From Comamonas avium (GTDB lineage: Bacteria > Pseudomonadota > Gammaproteobacteria > Burkholderiales > Burkholderiaceae_C): a stretch of DNA of 64,000 nt. The notes under the pieces are model-generated. The model ran no database searches. It was not told where the DNA came from and saw nothing but the letters and a program-made list of their open reading frames with translations. The position numbers were made by a program, and so were the translations under genes. Of this stretch, positions 1 to 10,021 are shown in pieces. Numbering within the stretch: the stretch's first letter is position 1; each line of letters begins with the position of its first letter. The DNA lies in the NCBI RefSeq assembly GCF_014836675.1, contig NZ_JACSQK010000006.1, forward strand, positions 209,214-273,213, given 5' to 3'.

Positions 1-72
1 GGTAGTTCAGTTGGTTAGAATACCGGCCTGTCACGCCGGGGGTCGCGGGTTCGAGTCCCGTCCACTCCGCCA
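1..72 (+). tRNA. tRNA-Asp (GUC), 5' end cut by window
   Basis: A cloverleaf with D-arm, anticodon loop reading GTC, T-arm (GGTTCGAGTCC) and encoded CCA at 70-72 is visible. The 3' acceptor strand CCACTCC needs GGAGTGG on the 5' side. Only the last two G's are inside the window, so about five bases are missing. Confidence 0.95.
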
Positions 73-83
73 GTTTTTAAAAA

Positions 84-118
84 CCGCATTAATTTTCATT
101 AATGCGGCTTTTTGTTTT
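84..118 (+). terminator. Rho-independent terminator of tRNA-Asp
   Basis: A perfect 10-bp stem (CCGCATTAAT, 84-93, with ATTAATGCGG, 98-107) has a 4-base loop and is followed by a T-rich tract. It lies 11 bases after the tRNA. Confidence 0.85.
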
Positions 119-167
119 TTAAACTTCGAAAAAATGTTCAGTTCGAAGCTCTTGGGTGGTCACTGGA

Positions 168-926
168 TTATTTCGGAGCAAGGCGAATAGCACCATCCAG
201 GCGAATCACTTCACCGTTGAGCATGTCATTTTCAATAATGTGCTTGACCAGCTTGGCATAGTCTTGCGGGGTTCCTAAACGGCTGGGGAAGGGCACACCT
301 GCGGCCAATGTATCTTGCACTTCTTGAGGCATGCCAAACAGCATCGGGGTGCCAAAGATACCGGGCGCAATGGTCATGTTGCGAATGCCGTTGCGTGCTA
401 AGTCGCGGGCAATCGGAAGGGTCATGCCAACCACGCCGCCTTTGGATGCAGCATAGGCCGCTTGACCCATTTGGCCGTCGTAAGCAGCCACGCTGGCTGT
501 GGAGATGAGTACGCCACGCTCTCCCGTGGCTTCAGCCTCATTTTTGCTCATGGCTTGTGCAGCCAGGCGAATCATGTTGAAGCTGCCAATCAGGTTCACT
601 TGAATGACTTTTTGGTAGACAGCCAGGCTGTGGGCGCCATTTTTGCCAACGGTTTTTTCTGCAGGCGCAATGCCTGCACAATTGACCAATCCCATGAGCT
701 TGCCTATTGCTGTGGCCTGCTGCACCACGGCCTGCCCGTCGGCCTCGCTGCTGACATCGCATGGCACAAAAACGCCGCCAATATCTTGGGCTACGGCCTG
801 GCCTTTGTCTGCCTGCATATCGGCAATCACTACTTTGGCGCCGTTGGCAGCCAGCATGCGTGCTGTGCCTTCGCCCAAGCCAGATGCTCCCCCCGTGACA
901 ATGAAAACCTTGCCTTGAATGTCCAT
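168..926 (-). CDS. SDR-family 3-hydroxyacyl-CoA dehydrogenase (HSD10-like)
   Basis: This 252-aa short-chain dehydrogenase has the NAD-binding glycine motif TGGASGLG (residues 11-18), NCAGI (82-86) and the catalytic triad Ser145, Tyr158 and Lys162 (YAASK). The lineage with this length and C-terminus resembles 17-beta-HSD type 10 and 3-hydroxy-2-methylbutyryl-CoA dehydrogenases, which oxidise short 3-hydroxyacyl-CoA in beta-oxidation or isoleucine breakdown. The exact substrate is inferred from family resemblance. It lies downstream of the phasin gene on the same strand, separated by a terminator, so it is probably transcribed on its own. The two neighbours together suggest acyl-CoA and polyhydroxyalkanoate metabolism. 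Confidence 0.85.
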   Translation of the reverse strand: MDIQGKVFIVTGGASGLGEGTARMLAANGAKVVIADMQADKGQAVAQDIGGVFVPCDVSSEADGQAVVQQATAIGKLMGLVNCAGIAPAEKTVGKNGAHSLAVYQKVIQVNLIGSFNMIRLAAQAMSKNEAEATGERGVLISTASVAAYDGQMGQAAYAASKGGVVGMTLPIARDLARNGIRNMTIAPGIFGTPMLFGMPQEVQDTLAAGVPFPSRLGTPQDYAKLVKHIIENDMLNGEVIRLDGAIRLAPK

Positions 927-1014
927 GCTTGTGCTCCTTGTTTTTCGTTAACGTAAACGTCAATTATGAAAGGTGCTGCTTCTAAATACCAGTCACTTGC
1001 GCTGCATGCAGACG

Positions 1015-1043
1015 AAAAAAAACCCGGCGATAAAGCCGGGCTT
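1015..1043 (-). terminator. Terminator of phasin gene
   Basis: On the minus strand a CCCGGC/GCCGGG stem (1023-1028 with 1035-1040) runs into eight T's. It lies 135 bases past the phasin stop and before the next minus-strand gene. Confidence 0.8.
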
Positions 1044-1177
1044 AAATGGATCCAAGAAACGGGGGTTTCGAGAGGATCCAAGGAGACAACTGGTAACCAG
1101 GTGAACTGGTCGATGTGCGTATTCTAGGGTAAACCCTAGACCTTGTCTAGATCGCAGCTTTAAAAAGCTGAAAAAAA

Positions 1178-1726
1178 TCAGGATTTACGGCTTGCAGGGG
1201 CCTGGGCTGCGTTTGTTGCAGTGGCTGTCACAGCCTTCAGATTGGCTTCGGCCAGATCAGATGCTTGCTTGACGGCTTTTTGAACGCCTTCAAAAGCGTT
1301 GTTGGCTGCAGAAACGGCGCTCTTCATCACGGCCACAGCTGTTTCGGAGCCAGCAGGAGCGTTCTTGGTGGTCGATTCCACCAAGTTGTTGAAACCTTGC
1401 TGCAATTCGCCAGCCTTGGCTTCGAGTGCTTTGCTCACTTCGGTGCTGGTGCTGGTGGCGATGTTGTAGAGGTGGCGGTTGTATGCAGCAGTCTTTTCAG
1501 CGAGGGGCTGGAAAAAGCTGGTTTGCAGTGCCAGCAGCTCTTGCGCGTCTTTCACGTTCAGCAGGGCCTGGCTGTGGGTGGCGGCTTCTGCCAATGCGGC
1601 GCGCGAAGCTGCAACGTTCAGTTCCACAATCTTTTCAACGCCTTCAAAAGCCTTGGTGGTCAGACCAAACAGGGTTTCGAGGTTGGCTTTGTGGGCTGCG
1701 GTGAGTTGTTCAGGTGTGAGTGCCAT
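1178..1726 (-). CDS. phaP: Phasin family protein
   Basis: This 182-aa protein is helical, rich in alanine and without cysteine, beginning MALTPEQL. The pattern with [10 protein letters not shown] and a C-terminal Ala/Thr tail is typical of Burkholderiales phasins, which coat polyhydroxybutyrate granules and limit their size. The frame is open upstream to 1960, but the start at 1726 is chosen because GGAGA lies about 8 bases before it and phasins begin here. It is read away from the thioesterase gene, with a 277-bp shared upstream region. It implies that the host stores PHA, although no synthase is in the window. Confidence 0.9.
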   Translation of the reverse strand: MALTPEQLTAAHKANLETLFGLTTKAFEGVEKIVELNVAASRAALAEAATHSQALLNVKDAQELLALQTSFFQPLAEKTAAYNRHLYNIATSTSTEVSKALEAKAGELQQGFNNLVESTTKNAPAGSETAVAVMKSAVSAANNAFEGVQKAVKQASDLAEANLKAVTATATNAAQAPASRKS

Positions 1727-2003
1727 GGTGAGTTCTCCATCAATAAAAAAAGCTGACAGGGGTGTTAACGGCAGCTGCACTTGTGAATCCAAAAAACCAT
1801 GTTGCAGCGCAGCATGGATGTATTCTTCCGCAAGCTTCAATTTGGTGCAAGTAATTTTTTGTGCACTGCAGCATTCTTTGCGTTGAATCAGACAAAAGGC
1901 GGGTGCAGACGGTAGCGATGTGCGGCAAGGGTGCTGCTTAAGACGTAGCGAGCCTGTCACCTGTATGCATGCGCAATCAACAGTGCGCAGCCAAAATGCG
2001 GCG

Positions 2004-2483
2004 ATGACTCAAGCTCATTCTTTTGCTGCACGTCCCGAGGCACAGCCGCGCAGTGTATTTTGCGTTTTTCGTGACATTCCCACGCGCTGGGCCGACAACG
2101 ATGTCTATGGTCATGTGAATAACGTCGTGTATTACAGCTGGTTTGATACCGCTGTGAATGCCTATCTGATAGAGCAGGGTGCCCTGGATATTCACCAGGG
2201 GCAGACAATTGGCCTGGTGATTGAAACCCAGTGCAACTACTTTGCCCCCCTTGCTTTTCCGCAAATTGTGCAGGCGGGGATCAGGGTTGCCAAACTAGGG
2301 CACAGCAGTGTGCGCTATGAGATAGGCCTGTTTGCACAAGGCGAGGCAATGAGTGCGGCGGTGGGGCATTTTGTCCATGTCTATGTAGATAAGACGACGC
2401 GCCGCCCCTGCCAATTGTCAGCAGTTTTACGGGCCGCACTGCAGCCGCTGGTGCTGCCTATTGCCGAGGGTGAAACTTCATAG
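2004..2483 (+). CDS. Acyl-CoA thioesterase, 4HBT hotdog family
   Basis: This 159-aa single hotdog-fold protein has the family signature [13 protein letters not shown] near its N-terminus. The Asp in that motif is the catalytic residue in 4-hydroxybenzoyl-CoA thioesterase and YbgC relatives. It should hydrolyse acyl-CoA in the cytoplasm, with substrate unknown. The frame is open 84 bases further upstream, but that extension has no family resemblance, so the ATG at 2004 is preferred. YbgC usually accompanies tol-pal genes. Here tolB-pal lies 35 kb away, so an orthologous role is not implied. It is divergent from the phasin gene. Confidence 0.8.
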   Translation: MTQAHSFAARPEAQPRSVFCVFRDIPTRWADNDVYGHVNNVVYYSWFDTAVNAYLIEQGALDIHQGQTIGLVIETQCNYFAPLAFPQIVQAGIRVAKLGHSSVRYEIGLFAQGEAMSAAVGHFVHVYVDKTTRRPCQLSAVLRAALQPLVLPIAEGETS

Positions 2484-2593
2484 CGCCTGGTGCTTGCACA
2501 TCAAGGAAATTGGCTAGTTTGAATGCATAAGGCTTGCACCAAAGCCTTCGGTGTATGGCCTACACTGTGGCTTTCGCATCCGGCCCGCATGCC

Positions 2594-3808
2594 ATGATTA
2601 TTACCAGCTTGCTTGATACCGACCTGTATAAGTTCACCATGATGCAGGCGGTACTGCACCAGTTTCCCGGGGCACAGGTTGAATACAAATTCAAATGCCG
2701 CAACCCCGGTGTGCAGTTGGCACCTTATGTGCAAGAGATTCGCGATGAAATACGCGCGCTGTGTCAATTGCACTTTCAGGATGCAGAGCTGGCGTATTTG
2801 CGCTCACTGCGTTTTATCAAGAGTGACTTTGTGGATTTTCTGAGCCTTTTCAAGCTCAATGAAAAGTACATCACGATCAAGGCGCTTGAAAACGGCGAGA
2901 TCGATATCACCATCAAAGGCCCATGGCTGCACGTGATTCCGTTTGAGATTCCGGTGCTGGCCATTGTCAATGAGGTCTATTTTCGCAATACCCAGCCTGT
3001 ACCTGACTTCCTGGAGGGGCGCCGCCGTTTGGATGAAAAAATCAAGCTGCTGCGTGGCGATACGCTGGAGGGCTTGAAGATTGCGGACTACGGCACGCGT
3101 CGCCGTTTTAGCCGTGCCTGGCATGAAGAAGTGCTGCGCGTTCTGTGCGGCAAGCTGGGCACAGGCCCTCAGCGCCCCGCACCAGGCCACGGCCCCGGGC
3201 AGTTTGCAGGCACCAGCAATGTGCTGTATGCCATGCGACTGGGCATCACCCCTTTGGGCACCATGGCCCATGAGTTTTTGCAAGCCTGCCAGGCATTGGG
3301 CCCGCGTTTGCGTGACAGCCAGGTGTTCGGGTTTGAGTCTTGGGCCAAAGAGTACCGTGGCGACTTGGGCATTGCCTTGTCAGATGTGTACGGCATGAGT
3401 GCTTTTTTGCGCGACTTTGACCTGTATTTCTGCAAGTTGTTTGATGGTGCGCGCCACGACAGTGGAGACCCTTTTGTGTGGGGTGAGCGTCTGCTGGAGC
3501 ATTACCGTACCAACCGTGTGGACCCGCTCAACAAGACGCTGATTTTCAGCGATGCGCTGACCATTCCGCGCACGATTGAGCTGTACCAGCGCTTTCATGG
3601 CCGCTGCCAGCTGGCCTTTGGCATTGGCACCAATCTGACCAATGACCTGGGTTATGAAGCCTTGCAGGTTGTGATCAAAATGACGCGGTGCAATGACCAG
3701 CCGGTGGCCAAATTGTCAGACACCCCGGGCAAGAGCATGTGTGAAGATAAAAAGTACCTGGCCTACCTGCGCCAGGTGTTCGAGATTCCCGAGGAGACCA
3801 ACGAATGA
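2594..3808 (+). CDS. pncB: Nicotinate phosphoribosyltransferase
   Basis: This 404-aa protein begins [16 protein letters not shown], the typical PncB N-terminus, and has the expected length. It joins nicotinate to phosphoribosyl pyrophosphate, using ATP, in the Preiss-Handler salvage route to NAD. Landmarks include DYGTRRRFS, where the modified histidine region and phosphate contacts lie, and the late R-H-D-S-G-D-P segment that binds the ribose phosphate. The frame is open 60 bases upstream, but the start at 2594 matches the family. Its stop overlaps the next start by four bases (ATGA), so the downstream antiporter is translationally coupled to it. Confidence 0.93.
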   Translation: MIITSLLDTDLYKFTMMQAVLHQFPGAQVEYKFKCRNPGVQLAPYVQEIRDEIRALCQLHFQDAELAYLRSLRFIKSDFVDFLSLFKLNEKYITIKALENGEIDITIKGPWLHVIPFEIPVLAIVNEVYFRNTQPVPDFLEGRRRLDEKIKLLRGDTLEGLKIADYGTRRRFSRAWHEEVLRVLCGKLGTGPQRPAPGHGPGQFAGTSNVLYAMRLGITPLGTMAHEFLQACQALGPRLRDSQVFGFESWAKEYRGDLGIALSDVYGMSAFLRDFDLYFCKLFDGARHDSGDPFVWGERLLEHYRTNRVDPLNKTLIFSDALTIPRTIELYQRFHGRCQLAFGIGTNLTNDLGYEALQVVIKMTRCNDQPVAKLSDTPGKSMCEDKKYLAYLRQVFEIPEETNE

Positions 3809-5217
3809 ACTATGTGCGATCTGCTGCTGTGGCTGGCCTGATGGCGGGGTTGCCAGCATGGGCCCAGGCTGCTGAGCTCGACGGTGCAGGCCTGGGGCTT
3901 TGGTGGGCAGTACCTTTTGCGGGCTTGCTGCTGTCGATTGCCCTGATGCCTTTGCTGGCGCCTGACTTTTGGCACCACCATTTTGGCAAGGTAACGGCAG
4001 CCTGGTCGCTGGCATTTCTGATTCCCTTGGTGCTGATATATGGCATGGGGGCTGCCACCGCTAATTTTGTGCATGCGCTGCTGGCGGAGTATTTGCCTTT
4101 TGTGATCTTGCTCACCGCCTTGTATGTCGTGGCCGGTGGTATTTACATTCGCGGCAGTTTGACGGGCACGCCTGGGCTTAACACTGCAATCTTGGCCCTT
4201 GGTGCGGTACTGGCTAGTTTCATGGGCACCACAGGTGCGTCCATGCTGCTGATCCGGCCTTTGATTCGCGCCAACGCACACCGCTCGCGCGTGGTGCATG
4301 TGGTGGTGTTTTTTATATTCATTGTCTCCAACGCTGGTGGCTCGCTGACGCCGCTGGGGGATCCTCCGCTGTTTCTGGGCTTCTTGAAGGGCGTGGATTT
4401 CAGCTGGACGTTGCTGCACATCTGGCCTCAGGCCTTGTTTTTGGTGAGTGCGCTGCTGGCCATCTTTTTTGTGCTGGACAGCTGGCTGTGCAAGAACGAC
4501 ACCAATCAGCTGTCTGCACAGCCAGGCCATGACGCGCGCGAGTCGCTGGGTTTTGACGGCAAGATCAACTTTGTCCTGCTGGGTGTCGTGGTGGGGCTGG
4601 TGCTGCTCAGTGGCATGTGGAAGTCCGGCGTGGCATTCAATATTGCTGGCACTGATGTGGGCCTGCCAGGCATGGTTCGTGATGTGGGCCTGATTGCGGT
4701 GGCATTGCTGTCGCTGGCGCTCACTCCCAAGGCGGTGCACGCGAACAACCAGTTTGGCTGGGGCCCTATGCAGGAGGTTGCAAAGCTGTTTGCCGGCATA
4801 TTCCTGACCATCATTCCTGTGATTGCCATGCTCAAGGCGGGGGTCGATGGCCCCTTTGCGGCTATTGTGCGAGCGGTCACCAACCCGGATGGAACGCCCA
4901 ATGTGGCCATGTACTTCTGGGCCACGGGGGTGCTGTCTTCATTTTTGGATAACGCACCCACTTACCTGGTGTTCTTCAATACTGCAGGTGGTGATCCGGC
5001 CTTGCTGATGACGGCTTTGGCTCCCACGCTGGTTGCCATCTCCGCGGGTGCTGTGTTCATGGGCGCCAACTCCTATATCGGTAACGCACCCAATCTGATG
5101 GTGAAAGCCATTGCCGAGGACCGAGGCGTGCGCATGCCCAGTTTCTTTGGCTACATGCTGTGGTCGGTCGGCATTCTGGTGCCGCTGTTTATCGTAATGA
5201 CATTTATCTGGTTCTAA
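3805..5217 (+). CDS. Sodium:proton antiporter, NhaD/ArsB-like
   Basis: This 470-aa inner-membrane protein has about 11-12 hydrophobic segments and an N-terminal signal-like helix ending AWAQAAE. The re-entrant motif [11 protein letters not shown] is characteristic of the ion transporter superfamily containing NhaD, ArsB and CitM. It probably exchanges Na+ for H+, but citrate or another anion cannot be excluded from sequence alone. It overlaps pncB by four bases and lies 5 bases before the dehydrogenase gene, so the three form one operon. A functional link between NAD salvage and this carrier is not obvious. Confidence 0.8.
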   Translation: MNYVRSAAVAGLMAGLPAWAQAAELDGAGLGLWWAVPFAGLLLSIALMPLLAPDFWHHHFGKVTAAWSLAFLIPLVLIYGMGAATANFVHALLAEYLPFVILLTALYVVAGGIYIRGSLTGTPGLNTAILALGAVLASFMGTTGASMLLIRPLIRANAHRSRVVHVVVFFIFIVSNAGGSLTPLGDPPLFLGFLKGVDFSWTLLHIWPQALFLVSALLAIFFVLDSWLCKNDTNQLSAQPGHDARESLGFDGKINFVLLGVVVGLVLLSGMWKSGVAFNIAGTDVGLPGMVRDVGLIAVALLSLALTPKAVHANNQFGWGPMQEVAKLFAGIFLTIIPVIAMLKAGVDGPFAAIVRAVTNPDGTPNVAMYFWATGVLSSFLDNAPTYLVFFNTAGGDPALLMTALAPTLVAISAGAVFMGANSYIGNAPNLMVKAIAEDRGVRMPSFFGYMLWSVGILVPLFIVMTFIWF

Positions 5218-5222
5218 GCCCA

Positions 5223-6230
5223 ATGACAAAGCGCCGTATCTTGATTGCCCGTGCCATCCATCCTGACGTGGTGGCCTTTTTGAAGCAGCACTTTGAAGTG
5301 CACACCAACGATGCAGATACTGTCTGGTCGCCCGAGCAGCTGGCGCAGCAGTTGCAGGGAATGGATGGGGTGCTGACAACGTCCTCCGAACGCATCAGTG
5401 CACAGGTGCTGGCCGCCTGCCCGCAGCTCAAAGTGGTGGCCAACATGGCAGTGGGCTATAACAATTTTGATGTCGATGCCATGGAGCAAGCTGGTGTGCA
5501 AGGCACCAACGCCCCGGATGTACTGACAGAAACCACTGCGGACTTTGGCTTTGCCCTGCTGATGGCCACGGCCCGGCGCATCACCGAAAGCGAGCACTAC
5601 CTGCGCGCGGGCAAGTGGAGCAAGTGGAGCTACGACATGTTTGCAGGTGCTGAGGTGCACGGCAGCACGCTGGGCATCATTGGCATGGGGCGCATTGGCC
5701 AGGGCATTGCCAAGCGCGGTGCTTACGGGTTTGGCATGAACGTGATTTATCACAACCGCTCTCACCTCAGCCCTGCGCTGGAAGCTGAATGCAAGGCCCG
5801 CTATGTGAGCAAGGACGAACTGCTGCAAACCGCTGACCACGTGGTGCTGGTGCTGCCGTACACGCCCGAGAGTCACCACACCATTGGCGCGGCCGAACTG
5901 GCGCAGATGAAGCCTACCGCCACGCTGATCAATATTGCGCGTGGCGGCATTGTGGATGACGCAGCGCTGGCGCAAGCCCTGAAAGCACAGCGCATTGCCG
6001 CTGCTGGCTTGGATGTGTTTGAGGGCGAGCCCAAGGTACATCCAGATTTGCTCACCGTGCCTAACGTAGTGCTCACTCCACACATTGCCAGTGCCACGGT
6101 GGCCACACGCCGTGCCATGGGCAAGCTGGCGGCAGACAATTTGGTCGCGGTGCTAGGTGGTGAGCTACCACTTACACCGGTGAATACGCCCGATGCCACA
6201 GCGAAGTCTTTGCGCTGGAATAGTGAATAA
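5223..6230 (+). CDS. D-glycerate dehydrogenase / hydroxypyruvate-glyoxylate reductase
   Basis: This 335-aa D-2-hydroxyacid dehydrogenase has the nucleotide motif GMGRIGQGIA, the catalytic Arg in N-I-A-R-G-G, the Glu in D-V-F-E-G-E-P and the His in T-P-H-I-A-S-A-T. The family reduces glyoxylate or hydroxypyruvate with NAD(P)H in the cytoplasm, and some members act on 2-ketogluconate. The start at 5223 (MTKRRILIARAI) gives the standard length. The open frame before it lies inside the antiporter gene and is not used. It is the last gene of the pncB-antiporter operon. Confidence 0.87.
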   Translation: MTKRRILIARAIHPDVVAFLKQHFEVHTNDADTVWSPEQLAQQLQGMDGVLTTSSERISAQVLAACPQLKVVANMAVGYNNFDVDAMEQAGVQGTNAPDVLTETTADFGFALLMATARRITESEHYLRAGKWSKWSYDMFAGAEVHGSTLGIIGMGRIGQGIAKRGAYGFGMNVIYHNRSHLSPALEAECKARYVSKDELLQTADHVVLVLPYTPESHHTIGAAELAQMKPTATLINIARGGIVDDAALAQALKAQRIAAAGLDVFEGEPKVHPDLLTVPNVVLTPHIASATVATRRAMGKLAADNLVAVLGGELPLTPVNTPDATAKSLRWNSE

Positions 6231-6243
6231 AGATAAGTAAAAA

Positions 6244-6330
6244 GATAGCTGTTAGCGCTTGTGTAGTGGTGTTCTTAGATATAAAACTATCTGAAAACTA
6301 GAGCTGGCTTGCGTTGATAGCTATATTTTT
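6244..6330. repeat. REP-like palindromic intergenic repeat (copy 1)
   Basis: The segment begins GATAGCTGTTAGCGCTTGT and ends with GCTTGCGTTGATAGCTAT. Its half-sites resemble those of the repeats at 34894-34971 and 41856-41888. It fills the gap between the dehydrogenase gene and rmuC. The copy is degenerate, so only the half-sites are convincing. Confidence 0.45.
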
Positions 6331-6341
6331 AAGGAGTTTGT

Positions 6342-7748
6342 GTGGATTGGATGCCCTGGCTACTGCTGGCCCTGCTGATACTGATCGTGGTCCTGCAACT
6401 TGTGCATTGGCTCCTTCCACGGCCTGCGCCGGTGGATCTGGATTTACTGGAGCGGTTGGAGCACCTGGAGCAGGCCCAGCAGCTGACGCAAATGGCGGTG
6501 TCTAAAAGCGACGGCGCGCTGGCTGGCATGGGCCAGCAAGTGCAGGGCCTGGTCCATACCTTGGGCCACAACCAGACCACGGCCGCCGACAGCTTGCGCC
6601 AACTGGTTGATGCACACATGTCACGACAATTGCAGGAGGCACGCGACAGCCGGCAAGAGCTGCAGCAACACTTCAACACCTTGCAGCAAGCGCTGGCGCA
6701 GCAACTGCAAAGACTCAATCAGGACAGCCACCAAACGGCCGAACAGCTGCGTGGCACGCTCAATGAGCGGCTGGCCACCATCCAGGCCGACAACGCGGCC
6801 AAGCTTGAAGAGATGCGCCGCACGGTTGATGAAAAACTGCATGCCACGCTGGAGCAGCGCTTGGGCGAATCCTTCAAGCTGGTGAGTGACCGCCTGGAGC
6901 AGGTGCACAAGGGCCTGGGTGAAATGCAGTCACTGGCCAGCAGCGTGGGCGATTTGAAGCGCGTGATGACGAATGTGAAAACGCGTGGCACCTGGGGCGA
7001 GGTGCAACTGGGTGCCATCATCGACAACGTGCTCACGCCCGAGCAGTACGCACGCAACGTCAAAACCGTGCCGGGCAGCGATGAGCTGGTCGAATTTGCC
7101 ATACGCCTGCCGGGCCGCGATGACGAGCATCCAGTGTGGCTGCCCATTGATGCCAAGTACCCGGTGGAGCATTACCAGCGGCTGCAAGATGCGCTGGATG
7201 CCGTGGACAAGGCGGGTGTTATTTCAGCAGGCAATGCCCTGGAAAGTTCCATCCGCAATGAGGCGAAAAAGATTGCTTCCAAATACGTAGAGCCGCCATT
7301 TACCACCGACTTTGCCGTCATGTACCTGCCCTCAGAGGGCTTGTTTGCGGAAGTCATGCGCCGGCCAGGGTTGGTGGAGGCAGTGCAAAATGCATCCCGC
7401 GTGGTCATCACCGGCCCAGCCAATCTGGCGGCCATGCTCAACAGCCTGCAGATGGGTTTCAAAACGCTGGCGATTGAAAAGCGCTCATCGGAAGTGTGGG
7501 GCGTGCTGGGGCAGGTGAAAACCGAGTTTGCCAAGTTTGGCGAAGTGGTGGAAGCCACGCGCAAATCGATCGATGCGGCGGCCAAGCGTTTTGAACAAGT
7601 AGATGTGCGCACACGCGCCATTCAACGCCGTTTGCGCACGGTGCAAGAGCTGCCCAGTGCCGCAAGCACGGCAGAGCTGATGCAGCCGCTGAACCCAGAA
7701 AGTGCATGGGCTGCGCCTTTGGCGGCCGCTGACCCTGAGGACGAATGA
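6342..7748 (+). CDS. rmuC: DNA recombination protein RmuC
   Basis: This 468-aa protein has an N-terminal membrane helix (about residues 4-24), a long glutamine-rich coiled coil (about 50-200) and the C-terminal RmuC domain with the conserved run T-R-G-x-W-G-E. RmuC proteins are predicted PD-(D/E)XK nucleases that limit inversions at short inverted repeats. The start is GTG at 6342, because AAGGAG lies six bases before it. The stop overlaps the region just before the MFS gene, so the two are probably co-transcribed. Confidence 0.92.
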   Translation: MDWMPWLLLALLILIVVLQLVHWLLPRPAPVDLDLLERLEHLEQAQQLTQMAVSKSDGALAGMGQQVQGLVHTLGHNQTTAADSLRQLVDAHMSRQLQEARDSRQELQQHFNTLQQALAQQLQRLNQDSHQTAEQLRGTLNERLATIQADNAAKLEEMRRTVDEKLHATLEQRLGESFKLVSDRLEQVHKGLGEMQSLASSVGDLKRVMTNVKTRGTWGEVQLGAIIDNVLTPEQYARNVKTVPGSDELVEFAIRLPGRDDEHPVWLPIDAKYPVEHYQRLQDALDAVDKAGVISAGNALESSIRNEAKKIASKYVEPPFTTDFAVMYLPSEGLFAEVMRRPGLVEAVQNASRVVITGPANLAAMLNSLQMGFKTLAIEKRSSEVWGVLGQVKTEFAKFGEVVEATRKSIDAAAKRFEQVDVRTRAIQRRLRTVQELPSAASTAELMQPLNPESAWAAPLAAADPEDE

Positions 7749-7752
7749 ATCT

Positions 7753-8961
7753 GTGACCTGGTCGTTAATGCGCCTGATACTGGCGCAAATTTCTATCCAC
7801 GCCTGTATGACGGGCATGCGCATGGCCACCCCCTTGCTGGCGCTGCGCGAAGGCTATAGCCCTGCTGCCGTGGGCGTGCTGCTGGCGCTGTTTGCGCTGA
7901 CACAGGTGTTTCTTTCGCTGCCTGCAGGCCGTTATGCAGACCGACATGGTTTGAAGCGCCCTTTGGCTATCAGCGTGGTGACTGCCAGTGTGGGCGCGGG
8001 TGCTGCGGTGTTCTTTCCCATCTATCCCGTGCTGTGTCTGGCGGCGCTGCTCAGTGGTGGCGCATCGGGCGCTGCCATCATTGCGTTGCAGCGGCATGTA
8101 GGGCGTGCAGCGCATGACACGGTCACGCTGCGCAAAGTATTTAGCTGGCTGGCGATTGGCCCAGCGGTCTCCAACTTTCTGGGGCCATTTTTAGCTGGTT
8201 TGCTGATTGACTACGCAGGTGGTGAAGCGGCCAGCGACACCGGTTTTAGGGCTGCATTCTTGCTGATGGCGCTGCTGCCATTGAGTGCATGGCTGTGGGT
8301 GCGTACGCTGCAAGAAGAAAAGCCTGCACCCAAGCCCGAGGGGAGCAAGAAAACCACGGCGTGGGACATGTTGCAAAACCAGGGCTTTCGCCGCTTGCTG
8401 CTGATGAACTGGGCGCTGTCTTCGTGCTGGGATGTGCACACCTTTGTGGTGCCCATCCTGGGGCATGAGCGTGGGTTGTCGGCCTCGGTGATTGGCTCCA
8501 TCCTGGGTGCGTTTGCGATTGCGGCGGCAGCCATTCGTGTGCTGATTCCGCTGCTGTCGGAGCGCATCAGTGAGTGGAAGGTCGTCATGGGGGCCATGCT
8601 GGGCGCATGCCTGCTGTTCACGCTATACCCCTTCATGTCTAACGCCTGGGCCATGATGGGGTGTTCGATCGTGCTGGGTCTGGTGCTCGGTTCGGTGCAG
8701 CCGATGGTGATGAGCATGATTCACCAAATTACACCGCCCGATCGACAAGGCGAAGCATTGGGCCTGCGCATGATGGCCATTAACGGCTCCAGCGTGATCA
8801 TGCCTGTGCTGTTTGGCTCCATAGGTACGGTGGTCGGAGTCTCGGCCCTGTTCTGGGCGGTCGGGGCCGTGGTGGGCGGCTCTTCACGTTTGCCTTGGCT
8901 TCTGGGTAAAGAGGACATGAAGGCGCACAACGTATTGCCGCACATGGGTGCCGGCAAATAG
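7753..8961 (+). CDS. MFS transporter
   Basis: This 402-aa protein has 12 predicted membrane helices and the MFS loop motif G-R-Y-A-D-R-H-G between helices 2 and 3. The substrate is not evident. The GTG at 7753 is chosen because GAGG lies 12-15 bases upstream and it is the first start after the rmuC stop. An ATG at 7768 is an alternative. The frame also stays open inside rmuC to 7702. It ends before a bidirectional terminator that also serves the convergent LOG-family gene. Confidence 0.83.
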   Translation: MTWSLMRLILAQISIHACMTGMRMATPLLALREGYSPAAVGVLLALFALTQVFLSLPAGRYADRHGLKRPLAISVVTASVGAGAAVFFPIYPVLCLAALLSGGASGAAIIALQRHVGRAAHDTVTLRKVFSWLAIGPAVSNFLGPFLAGLLIDYAGGEAASDTGFRAAFLLMALLPLSAWLWVRTLQEEKPAPKPEGSKKTTAWDMLQNQGFRRLLLMNWALSSCWDVHTFVVPILGHERGLSASVIGSILGAFAIAAAAIRVLIPLLSERISEWKVVMGAMLGACLLFTLYPFMSNAWAMMGCSIVLGLVLGSVQPMVMSMIHQITPPDRQGEALGLRMMAINGSSVIMPVLFGSIGTVVGVSALFWAVGAVVGGSSRLPWLLGKEDMKAHNVLPHMGAGK

Positions 8962-9003
8962 CGGCCAGCAAGTCAGGCGGTGTACGTGTGCTCGCTGAAG
9001 ATT

Positions 9004-9032
9004 AAAAAAAGCAGCCCTGAGGCTGCTTTTTT
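9004..9032. terminator. Bidirectional terminator
   Basis: A GCAGCC/GGCTGC stem with a 4-base loop is flanked by seven A's and six T's. It lies between the convergent MFS and LOG-family genes and can end both. Confidence 0.85.
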
Positions 9033-9044
9033 CATGGGGCCGCT

Positions 9045-9929
9045 TTAATCGGCTAACTGGTAGAAATCTTTGATGATGTCCCACGCCGCCTGCGGGGTGT
9101 CGACAAAGTGAAACAGCGCCAAGTCTTGTGGGGAAATCATGCCTTCTTGCACCAGCAGATCGAAGTTAAATACCTGTTTCCAGAACTGGCTGTCAAACAA
9201 GATGATGGGAACGGGCTTGACCTTGGTGGTCTGTACCAGTGTCAGCACTTCAAACAGCTCGTCCATCGTGCCAAAGCCACCAGGGAAGGCAACCAAGGCT
9301 TTGGCGCGCATCATGAAGTGCATTTTGCGCAGCGCAAAGTAGTGAAATTTGAAGCTCAGCTCTGGCGTGATATAGCGATTGCCTTGCTGCTCATGGGGCA
9401 GCAAAATGTTCAGCCCCACGTTGTCTGCACCGGCTTCAAAAGCACCACGGTTGGCCGCTTCCATGATGCCGGGGCCTCCGCCGGTGCAAATGTAGATGCG
9501 CTGATCTTGCGGCTGGTGCTGGCTGTGCTCGGCCACCAGACGCGCAAATGCGCGAGCATTTTCATAGCGGTCAGCGTTGCGAACGTCACGCTCTGCAGCG
9601 CGAATTTGCGCGGCATCGCCATTGGCCTGTGCTGTCGCCAAACGTGCTTGCGCCGTCTGTGCATCAACAAAACGGGCGCTGCCGTAGACCACCACAGTGT
9701 GCTCAATGCCGTGGGCCTGCTGGCCCAGATCGGGTTTGAGCATCTCCAGCTGAAAACGGATGCCACGCGCCTCACGCCGAGCCATGAACTCGGGGTCGGC
9801 AAACGCCAGTCGGTAGGCGTCGGGCAGCATAGGGTCAGCCACCACAGATTCACGGGCGGCTGCGGGAGCGTCAAGCGGGGCTAAGTCTTCTTCCAGCGAA
9901 CGCTCGTGCAGGGATGTTTTCGTGTCCAT
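9045..9929 (-). CDS. LOG-family nucleotide phosphoribohydrolase (TIGR00730)
   Basis: This 294-aa Rossmann-fold protein has the two LOG signatures: G-G-G-P-G-I-M-E-A-A-N-R (about 150-161) and PGGFGTMDE (216-224). LOG-type enzymes cleave the N-glycosidic bond of nucleoside 5'-monophosphates, including cytokinin ribotides. Housekeeping bacterial members probably clear damaged or surplus nucleotides. The roughly 130-residue N-terminal part, charged and partly helical, makes it longer than plant-type LOG, as is usual for this bacterial subgroup. It is followed by the shared terminator at 9004-9032. Confidence 0.85.
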   Translation of the reverse strand: MDTKTSLHERSLEEDLAPLDAPAAARESVVADPMLPDAYRLAFADPEFMARREARGIRFQLEMLKPDLGQQAHGIEHTVVVYGSARFVDAQTAQARLATAQANGDAAQIRAAERDVRNADRYENARAFARLVAEHSQHQPQDQRIYICTGGGPGIMEAANRGAFEAGADNVGLNILLPHEQQGNRYITPELSFKFHYFALRKMHFMMRAKALVAFPGGFGTMDELFEVLTLVQTTKVKPVPIILFDSQFWKQVFNFDLLVQEGMISPQDLALFHFVDTPQAAWDIIKDFYQLAD

Positions 9930-10021
9930 AAATCTCCAATTGCACTATCACAGGGACAAGCTGCAATCTTCGCAGATTGCGCAGCGCTTGCAGTGCAAAA
10001 AGTTCGAGAAGCTCGATAGAG

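Noticed and set aside
3763..4740. Minus-strand frame of 325 codons opposite the antiporter
   Set aside because: Composition (many His, Gln, Arg) is that of an antisense frame of a membrane protein, and the plus-strand gene is clear.
5214..6083. Minus-strand frame of 289 codons opposite the dehydrogenase
   Set aside because: The plus-strand gene keeps all catalytic residues and a coupled start; the opposite frame has no start signal or family.
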